Shown: positions 25,550 through 36,374 of the stretch, one piece after another
Numbering within the stretch: the first letter of the stretch is position 1
How the letters are laid out: the number at the start of each line of letters is the position of its first letter
Source: Marsupella aquatica
Lineage: Eukaryota; Marchantiophyta
Direction: 5' to 3'
Length of the DNA stretch: 64,000 bases
NCBI GenBank assembly: GCA_973895155.1
Contig: OZ316898.1
Span: 12,586,001 to 12,650,000, forward strand
The notes under the pieces: model-generated
Seen by the model: only the letters and a program-made list of their open reading frames with translations
Databases searched by the model: none
Told to the model about the DNA's origin: nothing
Position numbers and translations under genes: made by a program

Positions 25550-26803
25550 TTACCTGTATATTGTAACCGGAGGTACTCGAATGTCTGTCTCGCTCAAAAA
25601 TGGGTTGGACGAGCATTTGTTGAGCGCCAAGTCGTCGTAGAAAAGGTACTCCGCTGCATAGTCATGGAGGCGGAGCTCGGCTTTTCGCTCATTGCTATGA
25701 TAATGATGCTGGGCTTGCGAGGACTTGCCGAACCCAAGAATGTCCACCTTCTCACAAATCCCTAGGGCGAGAACGACAGCTTGGAAACCGGAAGAATAGT
25801 GGAAGTCGAGATCGTGGTGATCCACAGCCCACCTTTGGATGGGGTTGCCAGTCACCTCCACGTAATTTTTGATCGAGTACCATTTTACTAACCTGGTGCA
25901 AAGAGTATCAAATCGAGGATCTGTGACGAGCACGAGTGCATAATTGTACGCGTTCTGGGGCTCGCAGAAGGCAATGTCCATCAGATGCTGGACTTGGCAG
26001 AGGTACATGACAATGGGTATGTTCCCGTAGGGATGGCAGTAGCAATTCAGCTGGCGAGACCAATCGTGGTAGACGTTGCTATTGACAAACGATATGGTGG
26101 TCTTTGATCCAACGGATTCTTCAAAGTCTTTAAGTCTCGCATTGTTCAAACGGATGACTACGTCGTGGCTGTCGATGAATGATCCCAAGCTCTGGTTCAG
26201 AAGTATACCACTGTTGCCAACAACTGCACAAGTTCTATATCGCTCAGACTCCCCATCGTGAACCAAATTACGTAGTTGTGGATTCGCTTTGTGCCTGTTG
26301 TAAAAATTGTCTAGGTTCTTCTTCATGGTCAGCATTAGCTCCTTCATCACGAGCGGTTCATGCCTTTTGATTCGAGACCAAATCTGTACTAGCTGACGGA
26401 ATCGTGGCCAGTACTCGTCATATCTCGAATTCTGAATCCTAATCATCCAGTCCTCGGTTTTACTTCTCCCCTTAGTTCGGGCTTGGTCCAAATCAATACG
26501 ATGATCCAAGATCATTTTAATCCTCCGTTTCACTTGCACTTCACTGGGGTCTGTAGCGGCATAAGCAAGAATCATAGTCTCGTTGAACAAGCCAGCCGGC
26601 TTGTTGTCACTCTCCTCCAAGTTATGATGATCAAGAGCGACAGAATCCTTCTGCCAATTGTTGATGAAAGAAGACCGGGCAGGGGGCTTCCTTAGCACAT
26701 ACTCTCCTTGCAAAAGCGGATAGGCCAAAGAGAGAAAAGTTACAAACGCTAGGAGAAAGACGAGGAGCATCAACCTAAGGAAAAAGTTGGAGCCACGACG
26801 CAT
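25550..26803 (-). CDS. Sialyltransferase-like glycosyltransferase, family GT29 (plant SIA1/MGP2 type)
   Basis: Plant GT29 proteins are Golgi type II membrane enzymes that resemble animal sialyltransferases. Plants lack ordinary sialic acid, and transfer of related acidic sugars (Kdo or Dha) to pectin has been proposed; the substrate cannot be read from sequence. The single coding exon gives 417 residues from the ATG at 26803: a short basic head (MRRGSN), a hydrophobic anchor at about residues 7-28, a stem, then sialylmotif L ([13 protein letters not shown]... at about 192), motif S ([14 protein letters not shown] at about 334) and motif VS, His-x4-Glu (HDYAAE) at about 386. All three motifs are intact. 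An in-frame ATG at 26854 would add 17 residues before the anchor and is an equally possible start. The frame stays open further upstream but only from a GTG codon at 27013, which I do not accept as a start. An unseen 5' exon cannot be excluded. Confidence 0.9.
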   Translation of the reverse strand: MRRGSNFFLRLMLLVFLLAFVTFLSLAYPLLQGEYVLRKPPARSSFINNWQKDSVALDHHNLEESDNKPAGLFNETMILAYAATDPSEVQVKRRIKMILDHRIDLDQARTKGRSKTEDWMIRIQNSRYDEYWPRFRQLVQIWSRIKRHEPLVMKELMLTMKKNLDNFYNRHKANPQLRNLVHDGESERYRTCAVVGNSGILLNQSLGSFIDSHDVVIRLNNARLKDFEESVGSKTTISFVNSNVYHDWSRQLNCYCHPYGNIPIVMYLCQVQHLMDIAFCEPQNAYNYALVLVTDPRFDTLCTRLVKWYSIKNYVEVTGNPIQRWAVDHHDLDFHYSSGFQAVVLALGICEKVDILGFGKSSQAQHHYHSNERKAELRLHDYAAEYLFYDDLALNKCSSNPFLSETDIRVPPVTIYR

Positions 26804-26854
26804 ATTCGCAACTGCCAGGTGACCCGACTCATTGCAATAATTCACCCTGGCCAT

Positions 26855-27851
26855 ATAAGGCGATATGTGCAGACTCCTGTTCAGTGTTGCATGATCAGTC
26901 TGTACTTTTTCAGGCCACTGCAATGTAACCAATTCTAACGTGATCTCACGCAGTTTTGTAGCAATCGATCGTACTTGAAAGCAATGGTATTGGAGTTCCC
27001 TGTAAGAAGTCACTCAAACATAAAAGAGATGTCGTGAGAGTTCATTACAAATTGTGAGCTGCTGTGAAAACAATGAAGGGAAGTCCGACTGCAGATAGAA
27101 TTCATATTACGAAGAGGTCAAGTATATCTTCGACAGGGTCACAGAGTCGTCGGCACACATCTATGTACGTGCCGCAAATCTAAATGCCGCAAACTTGGCG
27201 CCAAAGTTGACGGTGAACGGCATTTCCGAGTTCTCAGATCACAAGATGACTGCAGTGGAGTGCTTGACGGAGAAAGAAAGCAAGAAGATCGATCTGCATA
27301 ATGAATACGCTGACATGCGGCCACGAACTCCGTTTATAATTAATTCAAGCAGACGTGATTGATGCGATTGATGGGATTGACAGGAGTGACGAGACGTGGT
27401 AATAACGCTAGCCAAGGACAGGCCCTTCGCCCGGTGAAAGTCGAGAGATGACGGGCAACAGCATTTAGGAGAGACAGATCGACCCCCAACCAACAGAAAG
27501 CTCATGTGGTACTTAAGGCATATGTACTGAATTATATACAGCTTCCATTTTCCCCATGTAGAGTCGACCCTGGAGCCGACTGCATACTTTCCTTGGTAAA
27601 GATTGAGTCATCCGCACAACACGGATTCCATCATTTGAGTTAAAGTGAGTTGGAGACACATTAGCGCACACCATTGATAGCTGTATTTCTCGCTGATCGA
27701 CATGATATCATTAAATTGCTACAGTTGGCCCGGTCTTGGGCATAATTTCGGCATGCACCAGCATGCTTATTGAGCAACTCCCAAAACAGTTCATGAACAT
27801 CTTGTCATTGCGAGGCTTTCAAAGGGCCGCAAGAAAAGTATGTGTGCAGAG
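26855..27851. other. 5' flank of the GT29 gene up to the retrotransposon
   Basis: No recognisable gene. The stretch 26855-27013 continues the GT29 frame upstream without an ATG and is probably 5' UTR. The remainder should contain its promoter; I see no clear core element. The copia element at 27852 was inserted about 1 kb upstream of the GT29 start codon. Confidence 0.45.
27847..27851. repeat. Target-site duplication CAGAG, left copy (copia element 1)
   Basis: CAGAG at 27847-27851 directly precedes the left LTR. The same five bases follow the right LTR at 32955-32959. Five-base target-site duplications are usual for Ty1/copia integrases. Confidence 0.9.
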
Positions 27852-28113
27852 TGTTGATAAAACTATCTAGCATGACTAAGATACCGGAACAGCCAACGGG
27901 AAGCACATAAGTACTCGGGGAAAGGGCAAGGAGTGCAGGGGGCGACAAAGAGGCGCCGCATAGTAGAAGAGCCCAAGAGAAGGGGCGAAAGCATCAGATG
28001 GATGCAACCTAGATCTAAAGGTAAGCAGCAAGGGACAGAAGACGACAACGAACAGAAAGTGGGCCCGTATACTGAAGGGGAAAACAAGGTACTGAAGATC
28101 GTAGTTTCCAACA
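27852..28113 (-). repeat. 3' LTR of copia element 1 (262 bp)
   Basis: The plus-strand copy runs from TGTTGATAAAAC to GTTTCCAACA and matches the LTR at 32693-32954 base for base as far as I compared. The short terminal inverted repeat TGTTG/CAACA is typical of LTR ends. A GGGGAAAGGG purine run lies inside. Small open frames in both LTRs are by-products of the repeat. Confidence 0.95.
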
Positions 28114-28122
28114 CCCCCTCTC
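28114..28122 (-). other. Polypurine tract of copia element 1
   Basis: On the minus strand a GAGAGGGGG tract directly abuts the TGTTGG start of the 3' LTR. This is where plus-strand DNA synthesis is primed during reverse transcription. Confidence 0.85.
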
Positions 28123-28227
28123 GATCTGAAGCCGCAGAAAACAAACGGGAGAGAGAGAGATGATGCAGGTCAGCGAGAGTACCACTGTAGGTATAGTGCG
28201 GGAGTGCAGTGTACACATATGATGAAC

Positions 28228-31200
28228 CTAGATGAGAAGAGAGGACCTAGACCGAATGCCAAGGAAATCTCGATGCTTTTCAAAAATTTGCCGACAGACT
28301 TGTTTGGTGAAAATGTCAGCATGTTGGTCATCGGTGTTGATGTATTGTAAAGAGACTTCGCCTTCAAGAATCCTTTCACGTACAAAGTGGTGTTTGGCCT
28401 CAATGTGTTTGGTGCGAGCATGGAAGATCGGATTCAGAGCAAGTCGAATAGATCCTTGGTTATCGCAGTGTAAGTGTAGATCGTGAGAAGTAGGGATTGC
28501 AGCTTCGTGTAGGTCCTTGTGGATGGTGGCATTGTCGCATTGAACAGGAACGGTGACGTTGGAGGTATGTTGGAGCTCGCGAAGTAATCGACGTAGGTAC
28601 ACAGCTTCCTTAGTAGCCTCAGAGAGGGCCTTGTACTCAGCTTCGGTGGTGCTGTCCGAAATTGTGGGTTGTCGTTTGCTAGCCCAGGAGATAGGCCCAG
28701 AAGCCAGGGTGAAGACATAGCCAGCAGTAGAGCGCCGAGTATCGAGGCATCCAAGGTAGTCCGCATCAGTATATCCTGTGAGAAGAAGCTGAGAGGAGCG
28801 TTTGTAGTGGATCCCATAGTCAAGTGTCTTCTTAACGTACCGAAGGATGTGCTTGGCAGCTTCCAAGTGCTGCAAGTGAGGTTGAGACATAAAACGAGCC
28901 ACCATACCAACTGAGTAGGATAGATCCGGTCGAGTGGTCGTAAGGAAGAGTAGTTTACCCACAAGGGTGCAATACTCTGAGCGGTCAACGGGAGCCGTGT
29001 TAGAGTTAGATTGAGTGGCGAATCCTTCTGGTAGAGGCGTGTGGGCAGGCCTGCATTCAGTCATATTGTAATCACGAAGAATCTGTTCGGCATAGGTGTG
29101 CTGGTGAAGAAGCATACCGTTTGCAGTCTTGGTGAACTCCACACCGAGATATTTGCGGATTTCACCAAGATCCTTCATTTCGTACCGATTCTGAAGATTG
29201 AGCTTGATAGTGTCGATGAGTGCCAAATCATTGCCGGTAATAAGAAGGTCGTCCACGTAAAGGAGTAAGAGTACAATAGAGGACCCCTGAAATAAGTAAT
29301 ACAGGTTGGGGTCAGCATCGCTCCGAGTCCAACCTTGTTCGTGAAGGTACTTATCAATCTCTTGATACCATTCACGGGGGGATTGCTTCAGTCCATAGAT
29401 GGATTTGTTGAGCCGGCAAACAAGGTGCTCCAATCCTTTACGAGCAAAGCCAGGCGGTTGTTGCATGAAAAGGAGCTCTTTAAGAGTCCCGTTAAGGAAT
29501 GCAGTAACAACGTCCATATGACTGATAGGCCAACCAGATGCAACAGCAAGAGCGATAACAGCACGAAGAGTTGACCAGCGAACGACGGGTGCAAAAGTGT
29601 CATTATAATCTATGCCAGGTTGCTGTTCAAGACCCCTAGCAACAAGACGAGCTTTAAGACGTGCGCGCGTTGGATTATCGGCGTCATGGATAGGTTTAGA
29701 TTTGTACAGCCATTTTGATGAAATTGCACGTCTCCCCGGGGGTAACTCCACAAGGTCCCATGTCTCATTTTTAATCAAGCTGTCATATTCTTCCTGCATA
29801 GCACTGCACCAGCCAGGGTCTTGTATAGCATCACGGAAGGCAATAGTGTCACTAACAGGGTTAGCGGTTTCGATAATGCATAAGTCTACATCCTCCGGGA
29901 TATGCATTTCATAGTCCCCACTACGAGCCCAGGCTGGAAGCTGCCTGGCCCTTGACCCGCGGCGTTTTGGTAGCGGATTAATCTGAACATTTGGAGCAAG
30001 GGTGGAGTTACAGGGCAGAGGAGGAGCCTCGTCGATGGTGGGGTCGACGTTGTGGACATGAGTCCCACCGTGATTGCCAAGGTCAGCAACGTCCTTGATG
30101 GTGTTGTCATTGGGGAGCTGGGTCCCATCAAGATTGCTAGGGGCATCGTGAGCAGCATGGTCAAGAACATGATGTTCGTCCCCTTCTGGCTCAGAAGGAG
30201 CCTCAGTTGCTGGGAGAAGGTCAAGAAAAATGTCTGACTGGGCAGGAGGAGCACGAAAATCTCCAGGGGAGTCTTCAATAAAGGTGACATTGGAGGAGAT
30301 AAGGATCCGACGAGAGAGGGGGTCAAAACAGCGGTAGCCTTTGGTGTTGAGGTCATAACCAATGAAGACAGAAGGGATAGCTCGCGAGCCAAATTTCCCA
30401 TCGGACTTAGTAGGGAGGCGAACAAAAGCTGAGCAGCCAAGGACACGGAGGTGAGAGAGATCAGGCTTCATACCATAGAGAGCCTCAAAGGGCGTCGAGA
30501 GATGAAGGGCCCGAGTGGAACATCGATTGAGAACATAGGTGGCAGCTTTGACTGCCTCAGGCCAGAGGAAGCGAGGATATTTACCCTCAACATATATACT
30601 CCTGGCGGCCTCAAGTAAAGTGCGATTTTTGCGTTCAGCTACCCCATTTTGGTGGGGGGTACTAGGGGCAGTCAGTTGACGGCGAATCCCGTGGTGGCTG
30701 CAGAACTCAATAAATTCTTGGGACAAGTATTCGCCACCTCGATCAGAGCGTAAACAGGAGAGCTTGGTGCCAAATTGATTTTCGGCAGCAGTTTTGAACG
30801 TCTTGAAGCAGCGGAAAGTCTCATGTTTGTGAGAGAGATAATAGACCCACGTAAAACGGGTAAAATCGTCGATGAAGGTCAAGATGTACTTGACGGGGGA
30901 GCTGGAGTGGATGGGTCCGCAAAGATCAGAATGCACCAGATCCAAAACACGTGATGTGCGTCGAATGGAGTGCTTGGGGACATTGTCACGATGAGTTTTG
31001 CCGAGGATACATGACGTACATTGCTTTTTCTGAAAGGAGAGCAAGGGAACACCAGTAACGAGGTGTCGGGCAGTCATGTGATGTGCAGTTTGAAAGTTGA
31101 GATGAGCCAGACGCCGGTGCCATAAGTCGACAATGTCAGTCTCCACATTGGTGATGGTATTCGCTTCATGTGTCAAACAAGGCGGAGGATAAGAGCCGGA

Positions 31201-32562
31201 GGACGACAGTTGATACAAACTGTTCCGCGGTGATCGAGATGCCTGGAGAAAGACGGATGATGGGTTGTCTTTGTCAAACACTAAGCAAGACTTAGAGTCA
31301 AACAAAATAAGATGACCAGCATCGGCAAGTTTGCCCACAGACATAAGATTTTTGTGAACACCAGGCACGTAAAGAACATTGTTGATAGCTTTATTGTCAA
31401 CATGAGCAGTGCCATTGCCAGCAATGGGCAAAGTGTTACCGCTAGCAGTGGTTACACCAGGACCAGAAGGGCCAGCCTGCTGGAAAGTCTCTAATGTTGA
31501 GCGATGTCCAGTGATGTGATTGCTAGCACCGGAGTCCATGTACCAATCTTGAGAGGTGTTTCTGAATTCGGTAAGGTTGGCAGCAATCTCTTCCTCGTGC
31601 ATCTCTGGAAATGGATCAAAATCCTCAGGGTCTGGAGTGAACTCCGTGAGGTGTGCCTGGGGTTTGATTCGACGAAGGTTCCCTGCACGAATCATCAGCT
31701 GGGAGATTTGATCATCCAGCTTCTTCAGGTCGCACTCAACTTCCCAATGGCCAGATTTGCTGCAGTAGTTGCACGAGCCAGTCGTGCGACGTGGAACAGG
31801 AGCAGGCGGGTGACAGCGGTTGTCAGCAATGGATCCACGGTAGTCCCCTGGGCGAGAGGGTCGGTGAGAGACACGGCCTCTGACAGCAGGTCGAGAAAAG
31901 CGAGCGAGAAGGGCTTCTTCAGCAACTTCCTCTCGTTTCCCTTTCCTCCAGAAAGCCTCAGCCTGCATACGTTCCACAAGGGAGGAGAACTTGGGTGTAT
32001 GGGTTCTAGATAAATCAGCGCCAAAGCTGGATACAAAGGGACCCCAGCTATGTGGTAACCCGCCTAGAACAATGTGAATGAGACGGGAGTTGTCAACAGT
32101 GGCATTAATCGTGGAGAGTTGGGAAGTGATGCTTTCTACTTCCCTGAGGTAGTCTTCGATGTTACTGCCTTCAGTCATCTTGACTTTATGCAGCTTCTGT
32201 TCGAGGAGAAGTCTGCGTTGGAGAAGGTCACCTCGAAAGCGCTGCTTGAAGTGCTGCCAGCAGGCAACAGGATCGTTGCCATATGAAGCAACGACATGGA
32301 GGAACTTGGTCTTGACGGTGGCCATCAGAATGGACTTGGCCTTGATGATCTTCTTCTTGCGTTCCTTGGGAGTGAGGACAATCTCATCCTCTACTGTAGC
32401 AACGTTGGTTGTGTCAGTGTTGTCGCTGTCTTCGTCAGCGAACTTCAGTTCATCCCATACCTCGTCTCGCTCGAGCAGGGTCTGGACTTGTAAGCTCCAC
32501 GTGATGTGGTTGCTTTCTCCATCTAGCTTGTCAGCTTCACTGAATATTCTAGCTAGGTCCAT
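28228..32562 (-). CDS. Copia gag-pol polyprotein, unbroken (element 1)
   Basis: A single 1444-residue frame from a true ATG at 32562 encodes the structural and replication proteins of the retrotransposon. In order: a gag domain, a zinc knuckle CNYCSKSGHWEVEC at about residues 262-275, the aspartic protease motif DSGAS at about 343, the gag-pre-integrase His/Cys region (HRRLAHLN, CTSCILGK), the integrase core (HSDLCGP, RSDRGGEY, HQNGVAERKNRT), reverse transcriptase with YVDDLLITG at about 1100, and RNase H with TDADYLG and STTEAEYKAL near the C-terminus. No stop, frameshift or missing catalytic motif is visible. The frame starts about 120 bases from the primer-binding site and ends about 100 bases from the polypurine tract, so the internal region is nearly all coding. 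Confidence 0.96.
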   Translation of the reverse strand: MDLARIFSEADKLDGESNHITWSLQVQTLLERDEVWDELKFADEDSDNTDTTNVATVEDEIVLTPKERKKKIIKAKSILMATVKTKFLHVVASYGNDPVACWQHFKQRFRGDLLQRRLLLEQKLHKVKMTEGSNIEDYLREVESITSQLSTINATVDNSRLIHIVLGGLPHSWGPFVSSFGADLSRTHTPKFSSLVERMQAEAFWRKGKREEVAEEALLARFSRPAVRGRVSHRPSRPGDYRGSIADNRCHPPAPVPRRTTGSCNYCSKSGHWEVECDLKKLDDQISQLMIRAGNLRRIKPQAHLTEFTPDPEDFDPFPEMHEEEIAANLTEFRNTSQDWYMDSGASNHITGHRSTLETFQQAGPSGPGVTTASGNTLPIAGNGTAHVDNKAINNVLYVPGVHKNLMSVGKLADAGHLILFDSKSCLVFDKDNPSSVFLQASRSPRNSLYQLSSSGSYPPPCLTHEANTITNVETDIVDLWHRRLAHLNFQTAHHMTARHLVTGVPLLSFQKKQCTSCILGKTHRDNVPKHSIRRTSRVLDLVHSDLCGPIHSSSPVKYILTFIDDFTRFTWVYYLSHKHETFRCFKTFKTAAENQFGTKLSCLRSDRGGEYLSQEFIEFCSHHGIRRQLTAPSTPHQNGVAERKNRTLLEAARSIYVEGKYPRFLWPEAVKAATYVLNRCSTRALHLSTPFEALYGMKPDLSHLRVLGCSAFVRLPTKSDGKFGSRAIPSVFIGYDLNTKGYRCFDPLSRRILISSNVTFIEDSPGDFRAPPAQSDIFLDLLPATEAPSEPEGDEHHVLDHAAHDAPSNLDGTQLPNDNTIKDVADLGNHGGTHVHNVDPTIDEAPPLPCNSTLAPNVQINPLPKRRGSRARQLPAWARSGDYEMHIPEDVDLCIIETANPVSDTIAFRDAIQDPGWCSAMQEEYDSLIKNETWDLVELPPGRRAISSKWLYKSKPIHDADNPTRARLKARLVARGLEQQPGIDYNDTFAPVVRWSTLRAVIALAVASGWPISHMDVVTAFLNGTLKELLFMQQPPGFARKGLEHLVCRLNKSIYGLKQSPREWYQEIDKYLHEQGWTRSDADPNLYYLFQGSSIVLLLLYVDDLLITGNDLALIDTIKLNLQNRYEMKDLGEIRKYLGVEFTKTANGMLLHQHTYAEQILRDYNMTECRPAHTPLPEGFATQSNSNTAPVDRSEYCTLVGKLLFLTTTRPDLSYSVGMVARFMSQPHLQHLEAAKHILRYVKKTLDYGIHYKRSSQLLLTGYTDADYLGCLDTRRSTAGYVFTLASGPISWASKRQPTISDSTTEAEYKALSEATKEAVYLRRLLRELQHTSNVTVPVQCDNATIHKDLHEAAIPTSHDLHLHCDNQGSIRLALNPIFHARTKHIEAKHHFVRERILEGEVSLQYINTDDQHADIFTKQVCRQIFEKHRDFLGIRSRSSLLI

Positions 32563-32680
32563 GGCTAGATCACGTTGGGAACTCTCACCAACTGAAATAG
32601 ACGGAGGGACAGGTCGCTCAAACTCAGAGAACTCTCATCTAAGTGTAGCGTTGGATCTTAGTCATGGGAGAGCTAACCTT

Positions 32681-32692
32681 GCTCTGATACCA
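32681..32692 (-). other. Primer-binding site, initiator tRNA-Met type (element 1)
   Basis: Read on the minus strand, TGGTATCAGAGC follows the 5' LTR with no gap. This is the standard plant copia primer-binding site, complementary to the 3' end of initiator methionine tRNA. Confidence 0.95.
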
Positions 32693-32954
32693 TGTTGATA
32701 AAACTATCTAGCATGACTAAGATACCGGAACAGCCAACGGGAAGCACATAAGTACTCGGGGAAAGGGCAAGGAGTGCAGGGGGCGACAAAGAGGCGCCGC
32801 ATAGTAGAAGAGCCCAAGAGAAGGGGCGAAAGCATCAGATGGATGCAACCTAGATCTAAAGGTAAGCAGCAAGGGACAGAAGACGACAACGAACAGAAAG
32901 TGGGCCCGTATACTGAAGGGGAAAACAAGGTACTGAAGATCGTAGTTTCCAACA
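32693..32954 (-). repeat. 5' LTR of copia element 1 (262 bp)
   Basis: This copy has the same length and sequence as the LTR at 27852-28113. As the 5' LTR it should carry the element's promoter and transcript start. It is followed at 32955-32959 by the right-hand CAGAG target duplication. Confidence 0.95.
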
Positions 32955-32959
32955 CAGAG
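32955..32959. repeat. Target-site duplication CAGAG, right copy (copia element 1)
   Basis: This matches 27847-27851 exactly. Removing the element plus one copy rejoins the flanks as ...GTGTGCAGAGGTAGGC..., the inferred empty site. Confidence 0.9.
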
Positions 32960-35739
32960 GTAGGCAGCGCATAATTACTCTAAGCCCGACTCTAAGGCGT
33001 GGTGATATCATATGCTGAGAATTCCCAAAAGTATATGACTGATGGATGCACTGCCATACCCAAAGCAGGCGGGTCGGGGTCATGGAGCTTTCTGTGAGAT
33101 CCAGATTCGAACTCGATAGCTTTTCCAAGACCCTAAACTCTGAACACTGGTGCCAAGTGCATGAGGAGATGTATATAGCGTTCGACATTTCAATCGTAGA
33201 AAAAAATAAGATTCAACTTTTGTCCTATTGGAGGCAGGAAATAAGTTTGATTAATTTGTTCACCTTCTTACAATATTCTAATTGCTCGACCTACGTACGG
33301 AGTATTGCAAGTCAACGTCGTTGTCGACAACGTTTCCAAGAATCATTCATGTAATTTTGTATTCATATCTAAAACCCACATTTAATATTTAATTAGGTGA
33401 AGTATTCATTAGTAGTCCGTGAACTTCAGTCTAGATAATCATATTCTACTGCTGCCAAATCTTCCGCCGCATTGTACGTACGGTGTCGACCTCCTTCCAT
33501 TCTAGAAGCTTCTACAATTCTTAAACCCTGAACTTGAGTTTGATTTGCGTCCACACTCGTTGGGTGTTTGACTAACTCACGATACTCCTGCTGCGCCTCG
33601 AGGCCAAATAATGAACAAGAGTAGGATCGATCAAAATTCCAAGTTGATGTTTATCAGTCTTGGGGCTTTTGTACATTAGCGATACTTCGAAAAAATTAGC
33701 TAACTTGTTCAGGAGGCCGAGAGAAAACCTTTCTGATTAAAGTGATATTTTTCAATGTCTGCAAAAGCATGGACAACAGTCCACTTCAACAATTCACCAT
33801 CTCGCTTGAAATTAATACTTCCCGTCGAGCCAGTAAAGACTGAAAAATCCGGTCAAACGGACATTCGATGAGACACCGCTGAAATAGTTTCTTCGTACTC
33901 TCGATGGGGCCGAGATGCCGGTTTGACGATTCAACAATATGGAGGCAGGATGATGGATGGCCTCACTAATTATACCACTTGTTCGTGGATCTCGACCTAA
34001 AGTTTCTTAATTATTCGACGGATTAATTTGAGTCCTTCGTTGTCCTCGTTGTTACCTGATTGCTTACGATTGCTAAGACACAGTAGCTTGCTTCTGAATT
34101 AATCACTGTGAGGTTAAGTTCAACTTGTGGGGACTGTCACTTCGTCGCAGTTCAAGGCTACACAATATCTTGCCTCAATTCAAAAACCTTTACACGGGTT
34201 TCGATGGTTGTGAGTTATCCCAGCAATAGGTTGGTTTAATGTTGGCCTGAAATTTGATCTGGTTGAACTGAAGGTTCGCCACACTTCCTTCGATCTTAAG
34301 GACGGTATCCACAATGATTGACTCCTTGCTTAACTCATGATAGACTTTTTGCTTGGCATTCCAGACTTGTACGTGTCGCCCGTTGTTAGAGGGATTTCAA
34401 TACTAGACACAAGTTTACGTGATATAGTGTCGCCCACGCTACTGTAGTGGCCTTAAATCCAAAAGGTTGATCACACTGACAGTCCGCAAATAGATTAGTG
34501 TGGGCAGAAGGTATTACAAGGGCGAAAATTTTCAGAAAGAAGTGTGGGATGGGTACATCACTTAATTGGGCCGTTGTTCGTGGAAGCTAAGCATTTTGGA
34601 GCGCCCTCCTGGCTTTTATCATGTGAGCCAATTGGACTGAATGATGACAGGTTAGGAGCACCTTCTCGTCGTTCTAGAATCGCTGGTATACCAGCCTTCC
34701 TCGAAATCTAACAAAAAATTCGCGATTGAAGCCTCTAGACTCTGGGTACGTGCAGGCAGTGCAAGTTGGGGCGAGGCAACAGGTGGGAAGGCAACCGTGG
34801 CCCAGAGCAAAAAGCTCGGGCACTGGGGCAAGTGCATTTGGAGTTGCAATCAACAAAGGACTCTTGAACAAGGATGTAATGCTTGAGAAGAGAAGATGAT
34901 GCTTCAATGTTTTCCACATATATTGGATTTCTGGATTGAGTTGACCAATGATTCTCCAACTATCCCTCAACCGGGCCCTCAACAGAATCGTAATACTGAG
35001 ATGAATAGTTCAATTCCACCAGGAAGTCCATGCTTTCTCTTCTACTGTAGTCTTTTGATTCAATAAAAGTTGATGCACCCACTTTAAGCAGATAGAAGTA
35101 CAGTTATCTAAATAATAAGTTTCAGACCACGCTATTTGAGCGCTCCACATTACACTTGAAGTAGTGTGGGTTGGGAAGATTTTCATTACTCAACGTTATT
35201 AGTGTGGCCCACACAATTTCGCATGCCACTCTAATTCGGTACCCACACTATACTGGTTAAAGAGAGTGACTGTATTGCAACTAGTGTAGTTTCAAAGTAG
35301 TCAAAACTAGTGTTAATTATTCTAACTAGTCTTGAGTACCTGTTCTTTGAGCGTGAATAAGAGAGGATAATAAAAGTGTTACCAAAAATATTCTCTATTC
35401 ATATTCTTTGAAGGCTAATGAAATGTAAAAAAACACATCATTTTAATAGTCATATATATAGTATACCATTTTCCTTTCTATGCGCATCCTTGTTCTATGC
35501 ACAAATGTTGTGGTGGGGCCATAGTGCCCATTTTTTGAATGTAAATGCTTATAAATTATCACAAAAAACAAATTATCACAAAAAAACTTGCATATGTACC
35601 AGATGACATACATCATGATAGTCATAAGTTCTTCCCATGCACATGATGATCATGGAGTTATGGTCTAGAGATTTCACTCTAGACCTAGGCCCTTAGAAGT
35701 AGACTTAAGTTGATGCTTTTATAGTAAGATTGTGTTAGT

Positions 35740-35971
35740 CTACATTTTGAAACTTAATTTTCAACTGCAAATTAACCGCATTACCGCAACCCACACATTA
35801 TTAGCGTGGTCTCACTAGTTTTTGCGCTTTTGATTTATATCGTTTTCTTTATGAAAACTAGCTTACTTGGACAGGACATAGAGTCAGGAGATTCTATCAA
35901 TTGAGATCATGATTATTCAGGTTGCGGTAATGCGGTTAATTTGCTGTTGAAAATTAAGTTTCAAAATGTAG
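35740..35971. repeat. 51-bp inverted repeat with a 130-bp spacer
   Basis: The arm at 35740-35790, starting CTACATTTTGAAAC and ending TTACCGCAAC, is the reverse complement of 35921-35971 with a single mismatch. The spacer 35791-35920 does not pair. The fold resembles a MITE, a foldback element, or the precursor of a small-RNA hairpin. I find no clear target-site duplication just outside the arms, so the class is open. Confidence 0.85.
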
Positions 35972-36374
35972 ATGATCTCTTACTTGTCTCTGTGAAGTCC
36001 ACATTAGTGTTAACTTGCTGCACAGAAAAGAATACTCGAGTTGGTAAATTGGAAGCCTGTGAAATTAAATGCTTTGGAAGTTCAGTTTCAATCTTTTGAG
36101 ATGAAATTAGGAGGTAGTCTGGTCAGAAAGAGGACATCCTCAACAAGCTTTGGAGTGCCAATTTGACAGAATCTGGAGGAAGCATAATTTGGCGCAACTA
36201 TAAGCAAAAATAGAATGGCTCAGGGGAGTCGGAGCTGCACTTTCCGAAGTTTGGGTCACACGATATTGGCATTTATGGGGACTCTGGATAACCCGTGGCC
36301 CCTTGTACTCGTAGTTGTGGTTTAAATGTAGAGGTTAACCCAGTCTTGGGTTGAACTATGGTGGTTAGTATGTT

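Larger units (their letters stand above)
27852..32954 (-). mobile_element. Complete Ty1/copia LTR retrotransposon (element 1)
   Basis: The element is 5103 bp with two 262-bp LTRs that read the same as far as I compared them, begin TGTTG and end CAACA, and is flanked by a perfect CAGAG duplication. In the element's own direction (minus strand) the order is 5' LTR (32954-32693), primer-binding site, one gag-pol frame, polypurine tract, 3' LTR (28113-27852). The pol order is protease, integrase, reverse transcriptase, RNase H, which defines Ty1/copia rather than Ty3/gypsy. Identical LTRs and an unbroken frame point to a very recent insertion. It lies in the spacer upstream of the GT29 gene, in the same transcriptional direction. 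Every hallmark of an autonomous element is present, though activity is not shown. Confidence 0.96.

Noticed and set aside
26804-27013. N-terminal extension of the GT29 protein from 27013
   Set aside because: The frame opens at a GTG and the added 70 residues precede the membrane anchor, giving an atypically long cytosolic part; the ATGs at 26854 and 26803 are better.
27933-28163. Plus-strand frame of 76 codons in the LTR, repeated at 32774
   Set aside because: It lies in the LTRs, is antisense to the element and appears twice only because the LTRs are identical.
33080-33140. A GATTCGAACTC string resembling a tRNA T-arm / SINE box B
   Set aside because: I could not fit an anticodon arm, D-arm or acceptor stem around it on either strand, and there is no poly-A tail or flanking duplication.
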